Source of the DNA: Kaistia hirudinis
GTDB lineage: Bacteria; Pseudomonadota; Alphaproteobacteria; Rhizobiales; Kaistiaceae
Assembly (NCBI RefSeq): GCF_014196455.1
Contig: NZ_JACIDS010000006.1
Span: 342,669 to 406,668, forward strand
Length of the DNA: 64,000 nucleotides
Direction: 5' to 3'
Each line of letters opens with the position of its first letter. Position 1 is the first letter of the stretch. A model generated the notes under the pieces. The model saw nothing but the letters and a program-made list of their open reading frames with translations. It ran no database searches and was not told the DNA's origin. Of the stretch, positions 1-8,987 are shown piece by piece. A program made the position numbers and the translations under genes.

Positions 1-252
1 TAAACCCTTGCGAGTCAAAGGCTTCAATTCCCGTCCCGCGATAAGTCGTGCAAATCCGTAGCGGGCGAAAAATTTTTGGGTCCGGCCACTTGACTCGACC
101 GGAATCGGATCGCCGCGGAGATCGTCCAGATTACCAAGAGATAACATACTGATATCTATGGGGAAATTATGTCAGGGTGACGATTGCGAGACAGTCGCGA
201 AAGGGGCCCGAAATGCCTGCGGAACAGGCAGTCAGACGCTTATGCGCATAAC
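1..252. other. Gene-free leader left of rpsT
   Basis: I see no convincing gene here. The stretch is richer in A+T than the coding DNA around it and holds two GANTC methylation sites (12-16 and 92-96). In many Rhizobiales dnaA follows rpsT on the same strand, which would place dnaA just left of this window; this stretch would then be the rpsT-dnaA intergenic region. That is inference from remembered gene order, since dnaA itself is not visible. Confidence 0.4.
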
Positions 253-279
253 AAAAAGCCCGGCCGAGGGCCGGGCTTT
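253..279 (-). terminator. Rho-independent terminator of rpsT
   Basis: A perfect 11-bp stem (AAAGCCCGGCC at 255-265 pairing with GGCCGGGCTTT at 269-279) with a 3-base GAG loop is followed on the minus strand by a run of five T. It lies 22 bases after the rpsT stop codon. Confidence 0.9.
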
Positions 280-301
280 CCGCAAATCTGTGAATGAAAT
301 A

Positions 302-568
302 TCAGGCCGAGAGGGCCTTCACGCGCGCTGCAAGACGCGAGACCTTGCGCGAGGCGGTGTTCTTGTGAACCACGCCCTTCTGGGCGGCGCGCATCAGCTC
401 GGGCTGGGCGGCGCGGAATGCCTCGGCGGCGGCGCCGGCGTCGCCGGAGGCGATCGCCTCCTCGACCTTGCGCACGAAGGTGCGGACGCGGCTGCGGCGA
501 TTACGGTTGACTTCGGTCCGACGCGCGATCTTGCGGGCGGCCTTCTTGGCGGACGGTGTATTGGCCAT
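302..568 (-). CDS. rpsT: 30S ribosomal protein S20
   Basis: Small-subunit ribosomal protein S20 binds the 5' domain of 16S rRNA early in 30S assembly. The 88-residue product has the usual S20 length, starts [13 protein letters not shown] and is strongly basic, with the family's [18 protein letters not shown] segment near residues 22-40 and helical, Ala/Lys/Arg-rich sequence throughout. It is monocistronic here: its own strong promoter lies upstream (669-697) and its own terminator just behind it (253-279). Confidence 0.97.
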   Translation of the reverse strand: MANTPSAKKAARKIARRTEVNRNRRSRVRTFVRKVEEAIASGDAGAAAEAFRAAQPELMRAAQKGVVHKNTASRKVSRLAARVKALSA

Positions 569-668
569 TAAGGGCCTTCCTGCTCAATTCGTTCGTGTCA
601 GTCCGCTCCGGCGACGTCCAAGGCGCGCCTGGAGGGCGGGCGGCACGGCCGCCCCGTTCGAGGTCGCC

Positions 669-697
669 CTTATAGTCGGGTGTGGCGGGGCCGTCAA
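669..697 (-). promoter_or_regulatory. Sigma-70 promoter of rpsT
   Basis: On the minus strand TTGACG (692-697) is followed after exactly 17 bases by TATAAG (669-674). It lies about 100 bases upstream of the rpsT start codon and just past the end of the enoyl-CoA hydratase gene, giving rpsT independent strong expression. Confidence 0.8.
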
Positions 698-715
698 TCG
701 CGGAGGCGGGCGTTT

Positions 716-1489
716 TCAGCGGTTCCGGAATGCCGGGGCCCGCTTCTCGAGGAAGGCGGCCATGCCCTCGCGCGCATCCTCCGTCGCGAAGAGCGAATGG
801 AACAGCCGCCGCTCGCCGCGGATGCCCTCGGCCAGCGGCGTCTCGAAGGCGCGGTTGACCGCCTCCTTGGCGAGGAGGGCGGAGCTCCGCGCGAGGCCCG
901 CGACCTTGGCGGCGACGGCGAGCGCCGTGTCCATCAGCTCGGCGGCGGGCACCACGCGGGAGACGAGGCCGATGCGCTCCGCCTCCGCCGCATCGACCAG
1001 CCGGCCGGTCAGCACCATGTCCATGGTCTTGGCCTTGCCAACCGCACGCGCGAGCCGCTGCGTGCCGCCGGCACCCGGCATCAGGCCGAGCGTGACCTCG
1101 GGCTGGCCGAATTTTGCGCTGTCCGCCGCGATGACGATGTCGCACATGAGCGCCAGCTCGCACCCGCCGCCGAGCGCGAAGCCCGACACGGCCGCGATGA
1201 CGGGCTTGCGGACGGCGGCGAGGCGTTCCCAGGCGGCGACGAAGTCGTTCTCGATCAGATCGACATAGGAGAGCGGCTGCATCTCGCGGATATCCGCGCC
1301 TGCGGCGAACGCCTTCTCCGATCCCGTCAGCACGATGGCGCCGATCGCCGCATCGGCCTCGAAGGCGTCGAGGGCGGCATTGAGCTCGGTGACGAGCTGG
1401 CGGCTCAGCGCATTGAGCGCCTTCGGCCGGTCGAGCCGGACGAGCCCGACCGCGCCATGCGTCTCGACGATGATGGTCTCGTAGGACAT
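716..1489 (-). CDS. Enoyl-CoA hydratase (crotonase family)
   Basis: Hydrates 2-trans-enoyl-CoA to 3-hydroxyacyl-CoA in fatty-acid or phenylacetate-type beta-oxidation in the cytoplasm. The 257-residue protein (typical ECH length) carries the oxyanion-hole regions AAGADI (62-67) and GFALGGG (103-109). Both catalytic glutamates of true hydratases are present, Glu111 in GGGCELAL and Glu131 in GQPEVTLG, spaced 20 apart as in rat ECH. I chose the ATG at 1489, preceded by AAGGA; the frame stays open upstream through a palindromic repeat that is not protein-like. It sits between mutM and rpsT. Exact acyl-CoA preference cannot be read. Confidence 0.9.
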   Translation of the reverse strand: MSYETIIVETHGAVGLVRLDRPKALNALSRQLVTELNAALDAFEADAAIGAIVLTGSEKAFAAGADIREMQPLSYVDLIENDFVAAWERLAAVRKPVIAAVSGFALGGGCELALMCDIVIAADSAKFGQPEVTLGLMPGAGGTQRLARAVGKAKTMDMVLTGRLVDAAEAERIGLVSRVVPAAELMDTALAVAAKVAGLARSSALLAKEAVNRAFETPLAEGIRGERRLFHSLFATEDAREGMAAFLEKRAPAFRNR

Positions 1490-1544
1490 GCCTTGCTTTC
1501 CTTGGGACCGATCGACACGCGCCGTCCCTCTGTCGGTTTCCGGG

Positions 1545-1642
1545 GTGTCATGGCCGGGCTCGACCCGGCCATCCAGCCTTCCGGCGTTTTCGTCCTGATA
1601 GAACGACAAGTCTGGATTGCCGGGTCAAGCCCGGCGATGACA
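1545..1642. repeat. Intergenic palindromic repeat (Rhizobiales type)
   Basis: Two arms form a long imperfect inverted repeat: 1545-1576 (GTCATGGCCGGGCTCGACCC and on) and 1612-1642 (ending CAAGCCCGGCGATGACA), with a 35-base centre. Each arm is itself a dyad around a GGGCTCGACCC-like core. Elements of this sort (tcattgccgggcttgacccggcaatcc) are widespread between genes in Rhizobiales genomes and have no coding function. It lies between mutM and the enoyl-CoA hydratase gene. Confidence 0.75.
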
Positions 1643-1733
1643 GGTGTGGGGCCTCTTTGGGAACGCGATCCGCCGGCGCCTGTTCGTGCATGCGCCAAGA
1701 CCCGTGGTGGCTCCCGTTGCGGCGTCGACCGTC

Positions 1734-2597
1734 TCAGCGCTGGCAGCGCCGGCAATGAAAGGTGGAGCGGCCGGACTGCACGGTGCGCTCGACGACGCCG
1801 TCGCAGGAAGGGCGCGGGCAGGGCTCGCCCTCCCGGTCATAGACGCGGAACGTGTGCTGGAAATAGCCGAGCTCGCCATTTGCCTGGCGATGGTCGCGCA
1901 GCGACGAGCCGCCCGCCGCGATCGCCTCGCCGAGCACGTCGCGGATAGCGGTGGCGAGACGGGCGGTATCGGCGGGCGAGAGCGAGCCGGCGGCCCGCTC
2001 GGGCGAGAGCTCGGCCCGGTGCAGCGCCTCGCAGACATAGATATTGCCGAGTCCGGCGATGAGGCGCTGGTCCAGCAGGGCCGCCTTCAGCGGTGTCCGC
2101 TTGCCCGCGAACAGGGCGTCCAGCACCGCGCCGCCGAATTCATTGCCGACCGGCTCGACGCCGAGGGCGCGCAGATGCGGATTGGCGTCGGCACCCGCGC
2201 GCAGCGCCAGATCCATGAAGCCGAAGCGGCGCGGGTCGTTGTAGACGATGCGAAAGCCGTTCGAGAGGTGGAAGACGACATGGTCATGCGCCGCCTGCTT
2301 GTCGCGCGGATGATAGAAGATGCCGGGCGTCGCGCTGGCGCCCCCTTCCTCGATCCGGAACGAGCCGGACATGCCGAGATGCATGATGACCAGCGCGCCG
2401 TCGTCGAGATCGGCGAGGAGATATTTGGCGCGCCGGCCGAGCGCCGTGACGGTCCGCCCGCCGACCCGTTCCGCGAAGCGCGCGGGGAAGGGGAAGCGCA
2501 GGTCCGGCCGCCTCAGTTCGACGCGGTCGATCCGCGCGCCCTCAAGGGCGGGGCGGAGACCGAGGCGGACGGTTTCGACTTCGGGAAGCTCTGGCAT
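1734..2597 (-). CDS. mutM: Formamidopyrimidine-DNA glycosylase
   Basis: Bifunctional base-excision repair enzyme that removes 8-oxoguanine and formamidopyrimidines and cleaves the abasic site. The 287-residue protein begins MPELPEVE, giving the N-terminal catalytic proline (Pro2) and Glu3. Lys58 lies in GRRAKYLL, and NPRRFG-type and H2TH sequences ([16 protein letters not shown]) follow. It ends with a four-cysteine zinc finger (CPRPSC...CRRC), as in functional Fpg. It is divergent from ubiE across a gap of about 100 bases, the usual Rhizobiales arrangement. Confidence 0.97.
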   Translation of the reverse strand: MPELPEVETVRLGLRPALEGARIDRVELRRPDLRFPFPARFAERVGGRTVTALGRRAKYLLADLDDGALVIMHLGMSGSFRIEEGGASATPGIFYHPRDKQAAHDHVVFHLSNGFRIVYNDPRRFGFMDLALRAGADANPHLRALGVEPVGNEFGGAVLDALFAGKRTPLKAALLDQRLIAGLGNIYVCEALHRAELSPERAAGSLSPADTARLATAIRDVLGEAIAAGGSSLRDHRQANGELGYFQHTFRVYDREGEPCPRPSCDGVVERTVQSGRSTFHCRRCQR

Positions 2598-2702
2598 GAT
2601 CGCGCTGCGTCGATGGTGATCGCCTCTCTCCGTGGCGCGGGGGACCGCGTTCCGCTATCAAGGCGTTGGATCGGTATCGGGTAATATAAGGAGTTGCGCA
2701 CC

Positions 2703-3479
2703 ATGACGACCGAAACTTCGGCGAACGGGTCGCGCGAGCGTGCGTCTTTCGGCTTTGCGGACGTGGATCTCGGCGCCAAGCAGGGCATGGTCGACGCCGT
2801 GTTCCACAAGGTGGCGTCGCGCTACGACCTGATGAACGACTTCATGTCGGCCGGCCTGCACCGCGTCTGGAAGGACGCGATGGTCTCCTGGCTGGCACCG
2901 CCCTCCGGCCGCGATTTCGAAGGCCTGGATGTGGCCGGCGGAACCGGCGACATCGCCTTCCGCATCGTCGAGCGCTCGCGCGGACGCGCCCGCGAGATCG
3001 TCTGCGACATCAATGCCTCGATGCTGGAGGTCGGCCGCGAGCGCGCCCGCAAGCGCCATCTCGATGGCAATGTCGAGTTCATCGAGGGCAATGCCGAGGA
3101 GCTGCCCTTCGCCAGCGGCCGGTTCGACGCCTATACGATCGCCTTCGGCATCCGCAACGTGCCGCGCATCGACGAGGCGCTGAAGGAGGCCTATCGCGTC
3201 CTGAAGCCGGGCGGGCGTTTCCTCTGCCTCGAATTTTCCGCCGTGGACGTGCCCGTGCTGGACAAGATCTACGACCTCTATTCCTTCCACGCGATCCCGG
3301 CGATGGGCGGCGTCGTGGCTGGCGACAAGGACAGCTACCGCTATCTGGTCGAATCGATCCGCCGCTTCCCGCACCAGGAACGCTTCGCGGAGATGATCCG
3401 CCGCGCCGGCTTCGCGCGGGTCGAATATCGCAATCTCACCGGCGGCATTGCCGCGATCCATTCGGGCTGGAAAATCTGA
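2703..3479 (+). CDS. ubiE: Ubiquinone/menaquinone C-methyltransferase UbiE
   Basis: SAM-dependent C-methyltransferase of ubiquinone biosynthesis. The 258-residue protein has the UbiE N-terminus ([22 protein letters not shown], residues 34-55), SAM motif [10 protein letters not shown] (75-83), and the FGIRNV and [15 protein letters not shown] motifs. I chose the ATG at 2703, nine bases after AAGGAG, over a TTG at 2694. It is followed four bases later by ubiB, so the two quinone genes form an operon. Confidence 0.96.
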   Translation: MTTETSANGSRERASFGFADVDLGAKQGMVDAVFHKVASRYDLMNDFMSAGLHRVWKDAMVSWLAPPSGRDFEGLDVAGGTGDIAFRIVERSRGRAREIVCDINASMLEVGRERARKRHLDGNVEFIEGNAEELPFASGRFDAYTIAFGIRNVPRIDEALKEAYRVLKPGGRFLCLEFSAVDVPVLDKIYDLYSFHAIPAMGGVVAGDKDSYRYLVESIRRFPHQERFAEMIRRAGFARVEYRNLTGGIAAIHSGWKI

Positions 3480-3483
3480 GGCC

Positions 3484-5058
3484 ATGGCGATCCGCCCCGC
3501 CAGCCTCTTCCGCCTCGCCGCGGCCGGCTATGTGCTGGCCCGCGAGGGCGCCTTCGGCATTGTCGATCTCGATGAGCTGCCGCCTCAGGCCGTCTTCATG
3601 GTGCGCGCCCTGCGCCTTCTGGAACGGCGCGCGGTCAAGGGCGAGGATCGCGGCACGCGCATCACCGCCGCGCTGAACCGGCTCGGCCCGTCCTATGTGA
3701 AGCTCGGTCAGTTCATGGCGACGCGGCCCGATTTCGTCGGCGAGGATGTCGCCGAGGCGCTCGGGCGGCTGCGCGACGAGATCGAGCCCTTCGGCGAGGC
3801 CGCGGCGCGCGTCGTCATCGCGCGCGATCTCGGCAAGCCGGTCGAGCAGCTCTATGCGAGCTTCTCGCCGCCGATCGCCGCCGCCTCGATCGCGCAGGTG
3901 CACAAGGCGAGCCGGGTCAATGCCGACGGCTCTCGCGACGATGTCGCGGTCAAGGTGCTGCGGCCAGGCGTACGCCATCGCTTCAAGCGCGACCTTTCCA
4001 CCTTCTACGCCGGCGCCCGGCTGGTGGAGGCCATGGATCCGGCGATGCAGCGGCTGCGGCCGATCGCCGTCGTCGACACGCTCGCCCGCTCGGTCTCGCT
4101 GGAGATGGATCTGCGCCTTGAGGCCGCCGCGCTTTCGGAGATGGCGGAACGCACCAAGGGCGATCCGGGATTTCGCGTCCCGAAGGTCGATTGGCAGCGG
4201 ACCTCGCGCGATGTGCTGACGCTCGAATGGATCGACGGGGTCAAACTCTCCGATCCCGCGGGGATCGAGGCCGCCGGCCATGACCTCAGCGAGGTCGCGG
4301 TCCGGCTGATGCAGTCCTTCCTGCGCCATGCGGTTCGCGACGGCTTCTTCCATGCCGACATGCACCAGGGCAATCTCTTCGTCGATCCGGCCGGCAACAT
4401 CGTCGCGGTCGATTTCGGCATTATGGGCCGGCTCGGCAAGGCGGAGCGACGGTTCCTCGCCGAGATCCTGTTCGGGTTCATCCGGCGCGACTATCGGCGC
4501 ATCGCGGAGGTGCATTTCGAGGCGGGCTATGTGCCGCCGCGCCACACGGTCGAGGATTTTGCACAGGCGCTGCGCGCCATCGGCGAGCCGATCCACGGCC
4601 AGGCGGCGAGCGACATCTCCATGGCGCGGCTGCTGACGCTGCTGTTCGAGATCACCGAGATCTTCGACATGCGCACGCGGCCGGAACTCCTGATGCTGCA
4701 GAAGACCATGGTCGTGGTCGAGGGCGTCGCGCGCTCGCTCGATCCGAAATTCGACATGTGGCGCGCCTCGGAGCCTGTGGTCGGCGAGTGGATCGAGCGC
4801 AATCTCGGGCCGGTGGGCAAGATCGAGGAAGCCGCCTCGGGCGTCGGCGCCTTCGGCCGCGCGGCGGCACGCGTTCCGGCGCTGATCGACAATGCGGCGA
4901 AGCTCGCCGGGCGGCTCCGTGCCGCGACGGAGGAGGGGATCACGCTCTCGCCCGAGACGGTCGAGGCGATCGGGCGCGCCGAGGGGCGCGGCAATCGCTG
5001 GCTCACCATCGGCATCTGGGCCGTCGCCGTCCTGCTCGCCATCCTGGTGCTGCGATGA
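3484..5058 (+). CDS. ubiB: UbiB atypical kinase/ATPase of ubiquinone biosynthesis
   Basis: ABC1/ADCK-family membrane ATPase needed for ubiquinone synthesis. The 524-residue protein has the family KxGQ motif (KLGQFMATRPD, 73-83), the AAS-AQVH A-rich loop, VAVKVLRPG, the catalytic ADMHQGNLFVD and AVDFGIMGRL (DFG) motifs. A C-terminal hydrophobic anchor runs from about residue 501 to the end. The start at 3484 follows the ubiE stop by four bases, suggesting translational coupling. Confidence 0.95.
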   Translation: MAIRPASLFRLAAAGYVLAREGAFGIVDLDELPPQAVFMVRALRLLERRAVKGEDRGTRITAALNRLGPSYVKLGQFMATRPDFVGEDVAEALGRLRDEIEPFGEAAARVVIARDLGKPVEQLYASFSPPIAAASIAQVHKASRVNADGSRDDVAVKVLRPGVRHRFKRDLSTFYAGARLVEAMDPAMQRLRPIAVVDTLARSVSLEMDLRLEAAALSEMAERTKGDPGFRVPKVDWQRTSRDVLTLEWIDGVKLSDPAGIEAAGHDLSEVAVRLMQSFLRHAVRDGFFHADMHQGNLFVDPAGNIVAVDFGIMGRLGKAERRFLAEILFGFIRRDYRRIAEVHFEAGYVPPRHTVEDFAQALRAIGEPIHGQAASDISMARLLTLLFEITEIFDMRTRPELLMLQKTMVVVEGVARSLDPKFDMWRASEPVVGEWIERNLGPVGKIEEAASGVGAFGRAAARVPALIDNAAKLAGRLRAATEEGITLSPETVEAIGRAEGRGNRWLTIGIWAVAVLLAILVLR

Positions 5059-5121
5059 GCGCGGCCGCCGTTTGCCGGCCGGATGTGGCATGATGCGGGG
5101 CGGCCGTCCGGAGTGCGTTTC

Positions 5122-6339
5122 ATGAGTTCGCTCGCCTCGCGCAACATCCTCCTCGTCATCGGCGGCGGCATCGCCGCCTACAAGGCGCTCGACCTGATCC
5201 GCCGCCTCAGGGAGCGCGGCGCGGCGGTCACGGTCGTGATGACAAAGGCCGCCTGCGAATTCGTGACGCCGCTCGCCGCCGGCGCGCTTTCGGGAACCAA
5301 GGTGTTCATGGAGCTGTTCGACCGGGCCGACGAGCACGATGTCGGTCATATCCGCCTGGCGCGCGGCGCCGACCTCGTGATCGTGGCGCCGGCGACCGCC
5401 GATCTGATGGCCAAGATGGCCGGCGGCCATGCCGACGATCTGGCGAGCGCCGTGCTGCTCGCTTCCGACCGGCCGATCCTGCTCGCGCCGGCCATGAACC
5501 CCCTCATGTGGGCGAATGCCGCGACACGGCGCAACGCCGCCCTGCTCGCCGAGGACGGCAAGCATTTCGTCGGTCCGGACGCCGGCGAGATGGCCGAGCG
5601 CGGCGAGGCGGGTGTCGGTCGCATGGCCGAGCCGCTCGCGATCGCCGCGGCCGCCGAGGCGATCCTCGCCCCCGTCGTCGGTCCGCTCTCCGGCCGCCAT
5701 GTCATCGTGACCGCCGGGCCGACGCATGAGCCGATCGATCCGGTGCGCTATATCGCCAACCGCTCCTCGGGCAAGCAGGGCTATGCGATCGCCGCCGCCG
5801 CCGCTGCTGCCGGCGCGCGGGTGACCCTCGTCAGCGGGCCGGTCGATCTCGCTCCGCCGGTCGGCGTCACCGTCATCGAGATCGAGACGGCGCGCGACAT
5901 GCTGGCGGCCGTCGAGATCGCGCTGCCGGCCGATGTCGCGATCTTCGCCGCCGCGGTCGCCGATTGGCGCCCGGTGCATGAGGCCGCATCCAAGATCAAG
6001 AAGGATGGCAGCGGCGCGGCGCCGCCGCTCGCCATGACCGAGAACCCCGACATCCTCGCGACCATCGCGCATCGCTCCGCCGGCCGTCCCGGCCTCGTCG
6101 TCGGCTTCGCCGCCGAAACCGACGATCTCATCGCCAATGCGTCAGTGAAGCTGAACAAGAAGGGGTGCGACGTGATCGTCGCCAATGATGTCTCGGCCGA
6201 GGGGGGTGTGATGGGCGGGGCGGAGAACGAGGTCGCTCTGGTGACTTCGGAGGGCATCGAGCGCTGGCCGCGCATGCCGAAGGGCGAGGTCGGCCGCCGT
6301 CTCGTCGCCTGGATCGGCGCGCGTCTCGCCAATGGCTGA
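5122..6339 (+). CDS. coaBC: Bifunctional phosphopantothenoylcysteine decarboxylase/synthetase
   Basis: Makes 4'-phosphopantetheine for coenzyme A in two steps: CoaB ligates cysteine to phosphopantothenate, CoaC decarboxylates. The 405-residue fusion has an N-terminal flavoprotein half (ILLVIGGGIAAYKALDLIRR, active-site His in HDVGHIRL, PAMNPLMW substrate motif). The C-terminal CoaB half starts at about residue 190 (VIVTAGPTHEPIDPVRYIANRSSGKQG) and contains the KIKKDG lysine region. The ATG at 5122 is preceded by GGAG. Its last 8 bases overlap the DUF4105 gene. Confidence 0.96.
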   Translation: MSSLASRNILLVIGGGIAAYKALDLIRRLRERGAAVTVVMTKAACEFVTPLAAGALSGTKVFMELFDRADEHDVGHIRLARGADLVIVAPATADLMAKMAGGHADDLASAVLLASDRPILLAPAMNPLMWANAATRRNAALLAEDGKHFVGPDAGEMAERGEAGVGRMAEPLAIAAAAEAILAPVVGPLSGRHVIVTAGPTHEPIDPVRYIANRSSGKQGYAIAAAAAAAGARVTLVSGPVDLAPPVGVTVIEIETARDMLAAVEIALPADVAIFAAAVADWRPVHEAASKIKKDGSGAAPPLAMTENPDILATIAHRSAGRPGLVVGFAAETDDLIANASVKLNKKGCDVIVANDVSAEGGVMGGAENEVALVTSEGIERWPRMPKGEVGRRLVAWIGARLANG

Positions 6340-7390
6340 ACCCGGGCGAAATCGGGCGACACGCTGGTCGCGCGCCATCGGACGCGTGCTGCTGCGCGCC
6401 GTGCTGGCCCTCGCGATCGCGTTCAGCGGCCTCTTCATCGGCTTCGCGCTCTATTTCCAGCTGCCGCTGCCCGAGATGCCGCGCTGGATCGTGATCGGTC
6501 TCTGGGCGCTCCTCGTTCTCGTCATTCTCGCCGGCGAGATCGTCCGTGGCAGCTGGCGCGGACGGGGGCTCTATCTCCTTGCGCTGCTTGTCTTTTTCGG
6601 CTGGTGGTCGACCATCCACCCGACCAATGATCGCGTCTGGCGCGCCGATGTCGCCCATGGCGTCACGGGAACGGTCGACGGCGATACCGTCACGCTCGCC
6701 AATGTCCGCAATTTCGACTGGCGCTCGGATACGGACTTCACCGGCAAATGGGAAACGCGGACCTATGATCTCGCGAAGCTCCAGACCGTCGATCTGGTGC
6801 TGAGCTACTGGATGGGTCCTGAAATCGCCCATACCATTGTAACCTTTGGCTTTTCCGATGGGCAAAGGGTCGCCTTCTCGGCCGAGATCCGGCCGGACGA
6901 GACCCAGTCCTTCTCGGCGATCGCCGGTTTCTTCCGCGTCTTCAATCTGGTGCTGATCGCCGCCGACGAGCGCGACATCATCTATCTGCGCAGCAATGTG
7001 CGGAAGGAGGACGTCTATCTCTATCCGCTCGACATGCCGCAGGCGGGGATGCGCGCGCTGTTCCTCTCTTATGTCGAAAAGGGTAATGCGTTGGCGCAAA
7101 AGCCGAAATTCTACAACACGCTGACGGCCAACTGCACGACGGTGGTGTTCCAACTCGTGCGCGCGCTCGATCCCGGCCTGCCGCGCGATTATCGCATCCT
7201 GCTGTCCGGCCTCCTGCCGGGCTATATCTTCGACCATCAGGGCTATCGCACCGGCCTCTCCTTCGAGGATTTCCGCGCCCGCGCGGCGATCAGCCAACTC
7301 GGTCTCGCCGCGGGCGACGGCCCGGATTTTTCGGCGGCGATCCGGCCTCCCGAAGGCCTCGTCGGCCTTGCGGCGGTTGATAGGCGCTGA
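6332..7390 (+). CDS. DUF4105 integral membrane protein
   Basis: The 352-residue protein has three predicted N-terminal membrane helices (about 19-42, 52-68, 78-92). An extracytoplasmic domain with the DUF4105 signature follows, including SYWMGPEIAHT (His167) and the conserved cysteine in TLTANCTT (Cys268). His and Cys are the likely catalytic pair of this NlpC/P60-like fold. One DUF4105 family is reported to act as a lipoprotein N-acyltransferase, but that cannot be carried over here without testing. Its ATG overlaps coaBC by 8 bases (ATGGCTGA), so the two are probably co-translated. Confidence 0.75.
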   Translation: MAEPGRNRATRWSRAIGRVLLRAVLALAIAFSGLFIGFALYFQLPLPEMPRWIVIGLWALLVLVILAGEIVRGSWRGRGLYLLALLVFFGWWSTIHPTNDRVWRADVAHGVTGTVDGDTVTLANVRNFDWRSDTDFTGKWETRTYDLAKLQTVDLVLSYWMGPEIAHTIVTFGFSDGQRVAFSAEIRPDETQSFSAIAGFFRVFNLVLIAADERDIIYLRSNVRKEDVYLYPLDMPQAGMRALFLSYVEKGNALAQKPKFYNTLTANCTTVVFQLVRALDPGLPRDYRILLSGLLPGYIFDHQGYRTGLSFEDFRARAAISQLGLAAGDGPDFSAAIRPPEGLVGLAAVDRR

Positions 7391-7453
7391 GGAAGGGTTG
7401 ATTTCGGTCCGCCGAGGCCGACGATCCGCGAAAGCCAAGCCGAAAGGACGACC

Positions 7454-7924
7454 GTGCACCTCGAACCGACCGTCGAGCTCAAGATCCTCGACCCCCGCCT
7501 CACCCAGTGGGGCCTGCCCGACTACAAGAGCGCGGGGGCGGCTGCGATCGATCTGCACGCCTGCCTCGACGCGCCGCTGGTGCTCGAACCCGGCGCGCCG
7601 GCCGCCTTGGTGCCGGCCGGCTTCTCCGTCTTCATCCGCGATCCCTTCATCGCCGCGACGATCCTGCCGCGCTCCGGCCTCGGCCATAAGCAGGGGCTCG
7701 TGCTCGGCAATCTGACGGGGCTCATTGACTCCGACTATCAGGGTCCGATCCTCGTCAGCCTCTGGAACCGGGGCGCCGCGCATGTGACGATCAATCCCGG
7801 CGACCGGATTGCGCAGATGATGTTCGTGCCGGTGGTGCGGCCGTCTTTCGCGCTGGTCGAGGAATTCACCGCGGCGACAGAGCGCGGCGCCGGCGGCTTC
7901 GGCTCGACGGGCCGGGCGAGTTGA
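7454..7924 (+). CDS. dut: dUTP diphosphatase
   Basis: Hydrolyses dUTP to dUMP, keeping uracil out of DNA and feeding thymidylate synthesis. The 156-residue trimeric dUTPase has its motifs in order: [10 protein letters not shown] (motif 1), PRSGLG (2), [11 protein letters not shown] (3), PGDRIAQM (4) and the P-loop-like [10 protein letters not shown] (5). The start is GTG at 7454 with AAAGGA upstream; no in-frame ATG lies nearby. It follows coaBC and DUF4105, in keeping with the common coaBC-dut neighbourhood. Confidence 0.96.
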   Translation: MHLEPTVELKILDPRLTQWGLPDYKSAGAAAIDLHACLDAPLVLEPGAPAALVPAGFSVFIRDPFIAATILPRSGLGHKQGLVLGNLTGLIDSDYQGPILVSLWNRGAAHVTINPGDRIAQMMFVPVVRPSFALVEEFTAATERGAGGFGSTGRAS

Positions 7925-7945
7925 GAAACTAGGGAGCAGACGACC

Positions 7946-8920
7946 ATGGCGGACACGGACGGAGCGCGGAAGCCGGGGCGCGGCCGCATCTACGAGTCGA
8001 TCACCGACACGATCGGCGATACACCGCTGGTGCGCCTGAAGCGCATCGAGGCGGAGGCGGGTGTCGGGGCCAAGCTCCTGGCGAAGCTTGAATTCTTCAA
8101 TCCGATCTCCTCGGTGAAGGATCGCATCGGCGTCGCGATGATCGACGCGCTCGAGGCCGAAGGCCGCATCACGCCCGGTCGGACCGTGCTCGTCGAGCCG
8201 ACTTCGGGCAATACCGGTATTGCGCTCGCCTTCGTAGCCGCGGCGCGCGGCTACCGGCTGATCCTCGTCATGCCGGAGACGATGTCGATCGAGCGGCGCA
8301 AAATGCTGAAGCTGCTCGGTGCTGAGCTGGTGCTGACGGAAGGCGCCAAGGGCATGAAGGGCGCGATTGCGCGTGCGGAGGAACTGATCGCGGAGATCGG
8401 TGACGCGGTGATGCCGCAGCAATTCGCCAACCCGGCCAATCCCGCGATCCACCGCGCGACAACCGCGGAGGAGATCTGGAACGACACGCATGGTGACGTC
8501 GATGCCTTCGTGGCGGGTGTCGGCACGGGCGGGACGATCACGGGCGTCGGCCAGGTGCTGAAGCAGCGCCGTCCGGAACTGCGCGTCATCGCCGTCGAGC
8601 CGGCCGAGAGCCCGGTCCTTTCCGGTGGCGCGCCGGGGCCGCACAAGATCCAGGGTATCGGCGCCGGCTTCGTGCCGCCGGTTCTCGACACGACGGTCTA
8701 TGACGAGGTGATCAAGGTCGCGAGCGCCGATGCAATTGCCCAGGCGCGCCTCGCCGCCCGGCTCGAGGGCATCCCGGTCGGCATCTCCTCGGGCGCGGCC
8801 ATCGCGGCGGCCATCGAGGTCGGTCGGCGGCCGGAAATGGCGGGCAAGACGATCGTCCTGATCGTTCCGTCCTTCGCCGAGCGCTATCTCTCGACCGCCC
8901 TTTTCGAGGGGCTCGAATAG
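7946..8920 (+). CDS. cysK: Cysteine synthase A (O-acetylserine sulfhydrylase)
   Basis: PLP enzyme making L-cysteine from O-acetylserine and sulfide. The 324-residue protein has the PLP lysine in NPISSVKDR (Lys58), the substrate loop PTSGNTG (86-92), the [11 protein letters not shown] phosphate-binding glycine loop and the SSGA motif near the C-terminus. The ATG at 7946 follows GGGAG. It is convergent with hslO; a strong hairpin separates the two. Sulfide would come from the cysD/cysNC pathway at 22.5-25.3 kb. Confidence 0.93.
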   Translation: MADTDGARKPGRGRIYESITDTIGDTPLVRLKRIEAEAGVGAKLLAKLEFFNPISSVKDRIGVAMIDALEAEGRITPGRTVLVEPTSGNTGIALAFVAAARGYRLILVMPETMSIERRKMLKLLGAELVLTEGAKGMKGAIARAEELIAEIGDAVMPQQFANPANPAIHRATTAEEIWNDTHGDVDAFVAGVGTGGTITGVGQVLKQRRPELRVIAVEPAESPVLSGGAPGPHKIQGIGAGFVPPVLDTTVYDEVIKVASADAIAQARLAARLEGIPVGISSGAAIAAAIEVGRRPEMAGKTIVLIVPSFAERYLSTALFEGLE

Positions 8921-8926
8921 CAATCA

Positions 8927-8962
8927 GACGCGCCCTGCCGCGGGAATGCGGCGGGGTGCGTC
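8927..8962. terminator. Hairpin between convergent cysK and hslO
   Basis: A 15-bp stem (8927-8941 with 8948-8962, two wobble pairs) closes a 6-base loop (GGGAAT). There is no clear T run on either strand, so it may act as a bidirectional mRNA end or a stabiliser rather than a classical intrinsic terminator. Confidence 0.55.
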
Positions 8963-8987
8963 CGTCCTGATCAATGATCCGATTGAT

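Noticed and set aside
1..252. Replication origin or dnaA promoter
   Set aside because: No dnaA coding sequence and no cluster of DnaA boxes is visible in this part.
3436..6072. 878-codon open frame on the minus strand
   Set aside because: It is the antisense of ubiB and coaBC, with Arg/Asp/His-rich composition typical of GC-rich shadow frames and no domain.
6128..8923. 931-codon open frame on the minus strand
   Set aside because: Antisense of the DUF4105, dut and cysK genes; same shadow composition.
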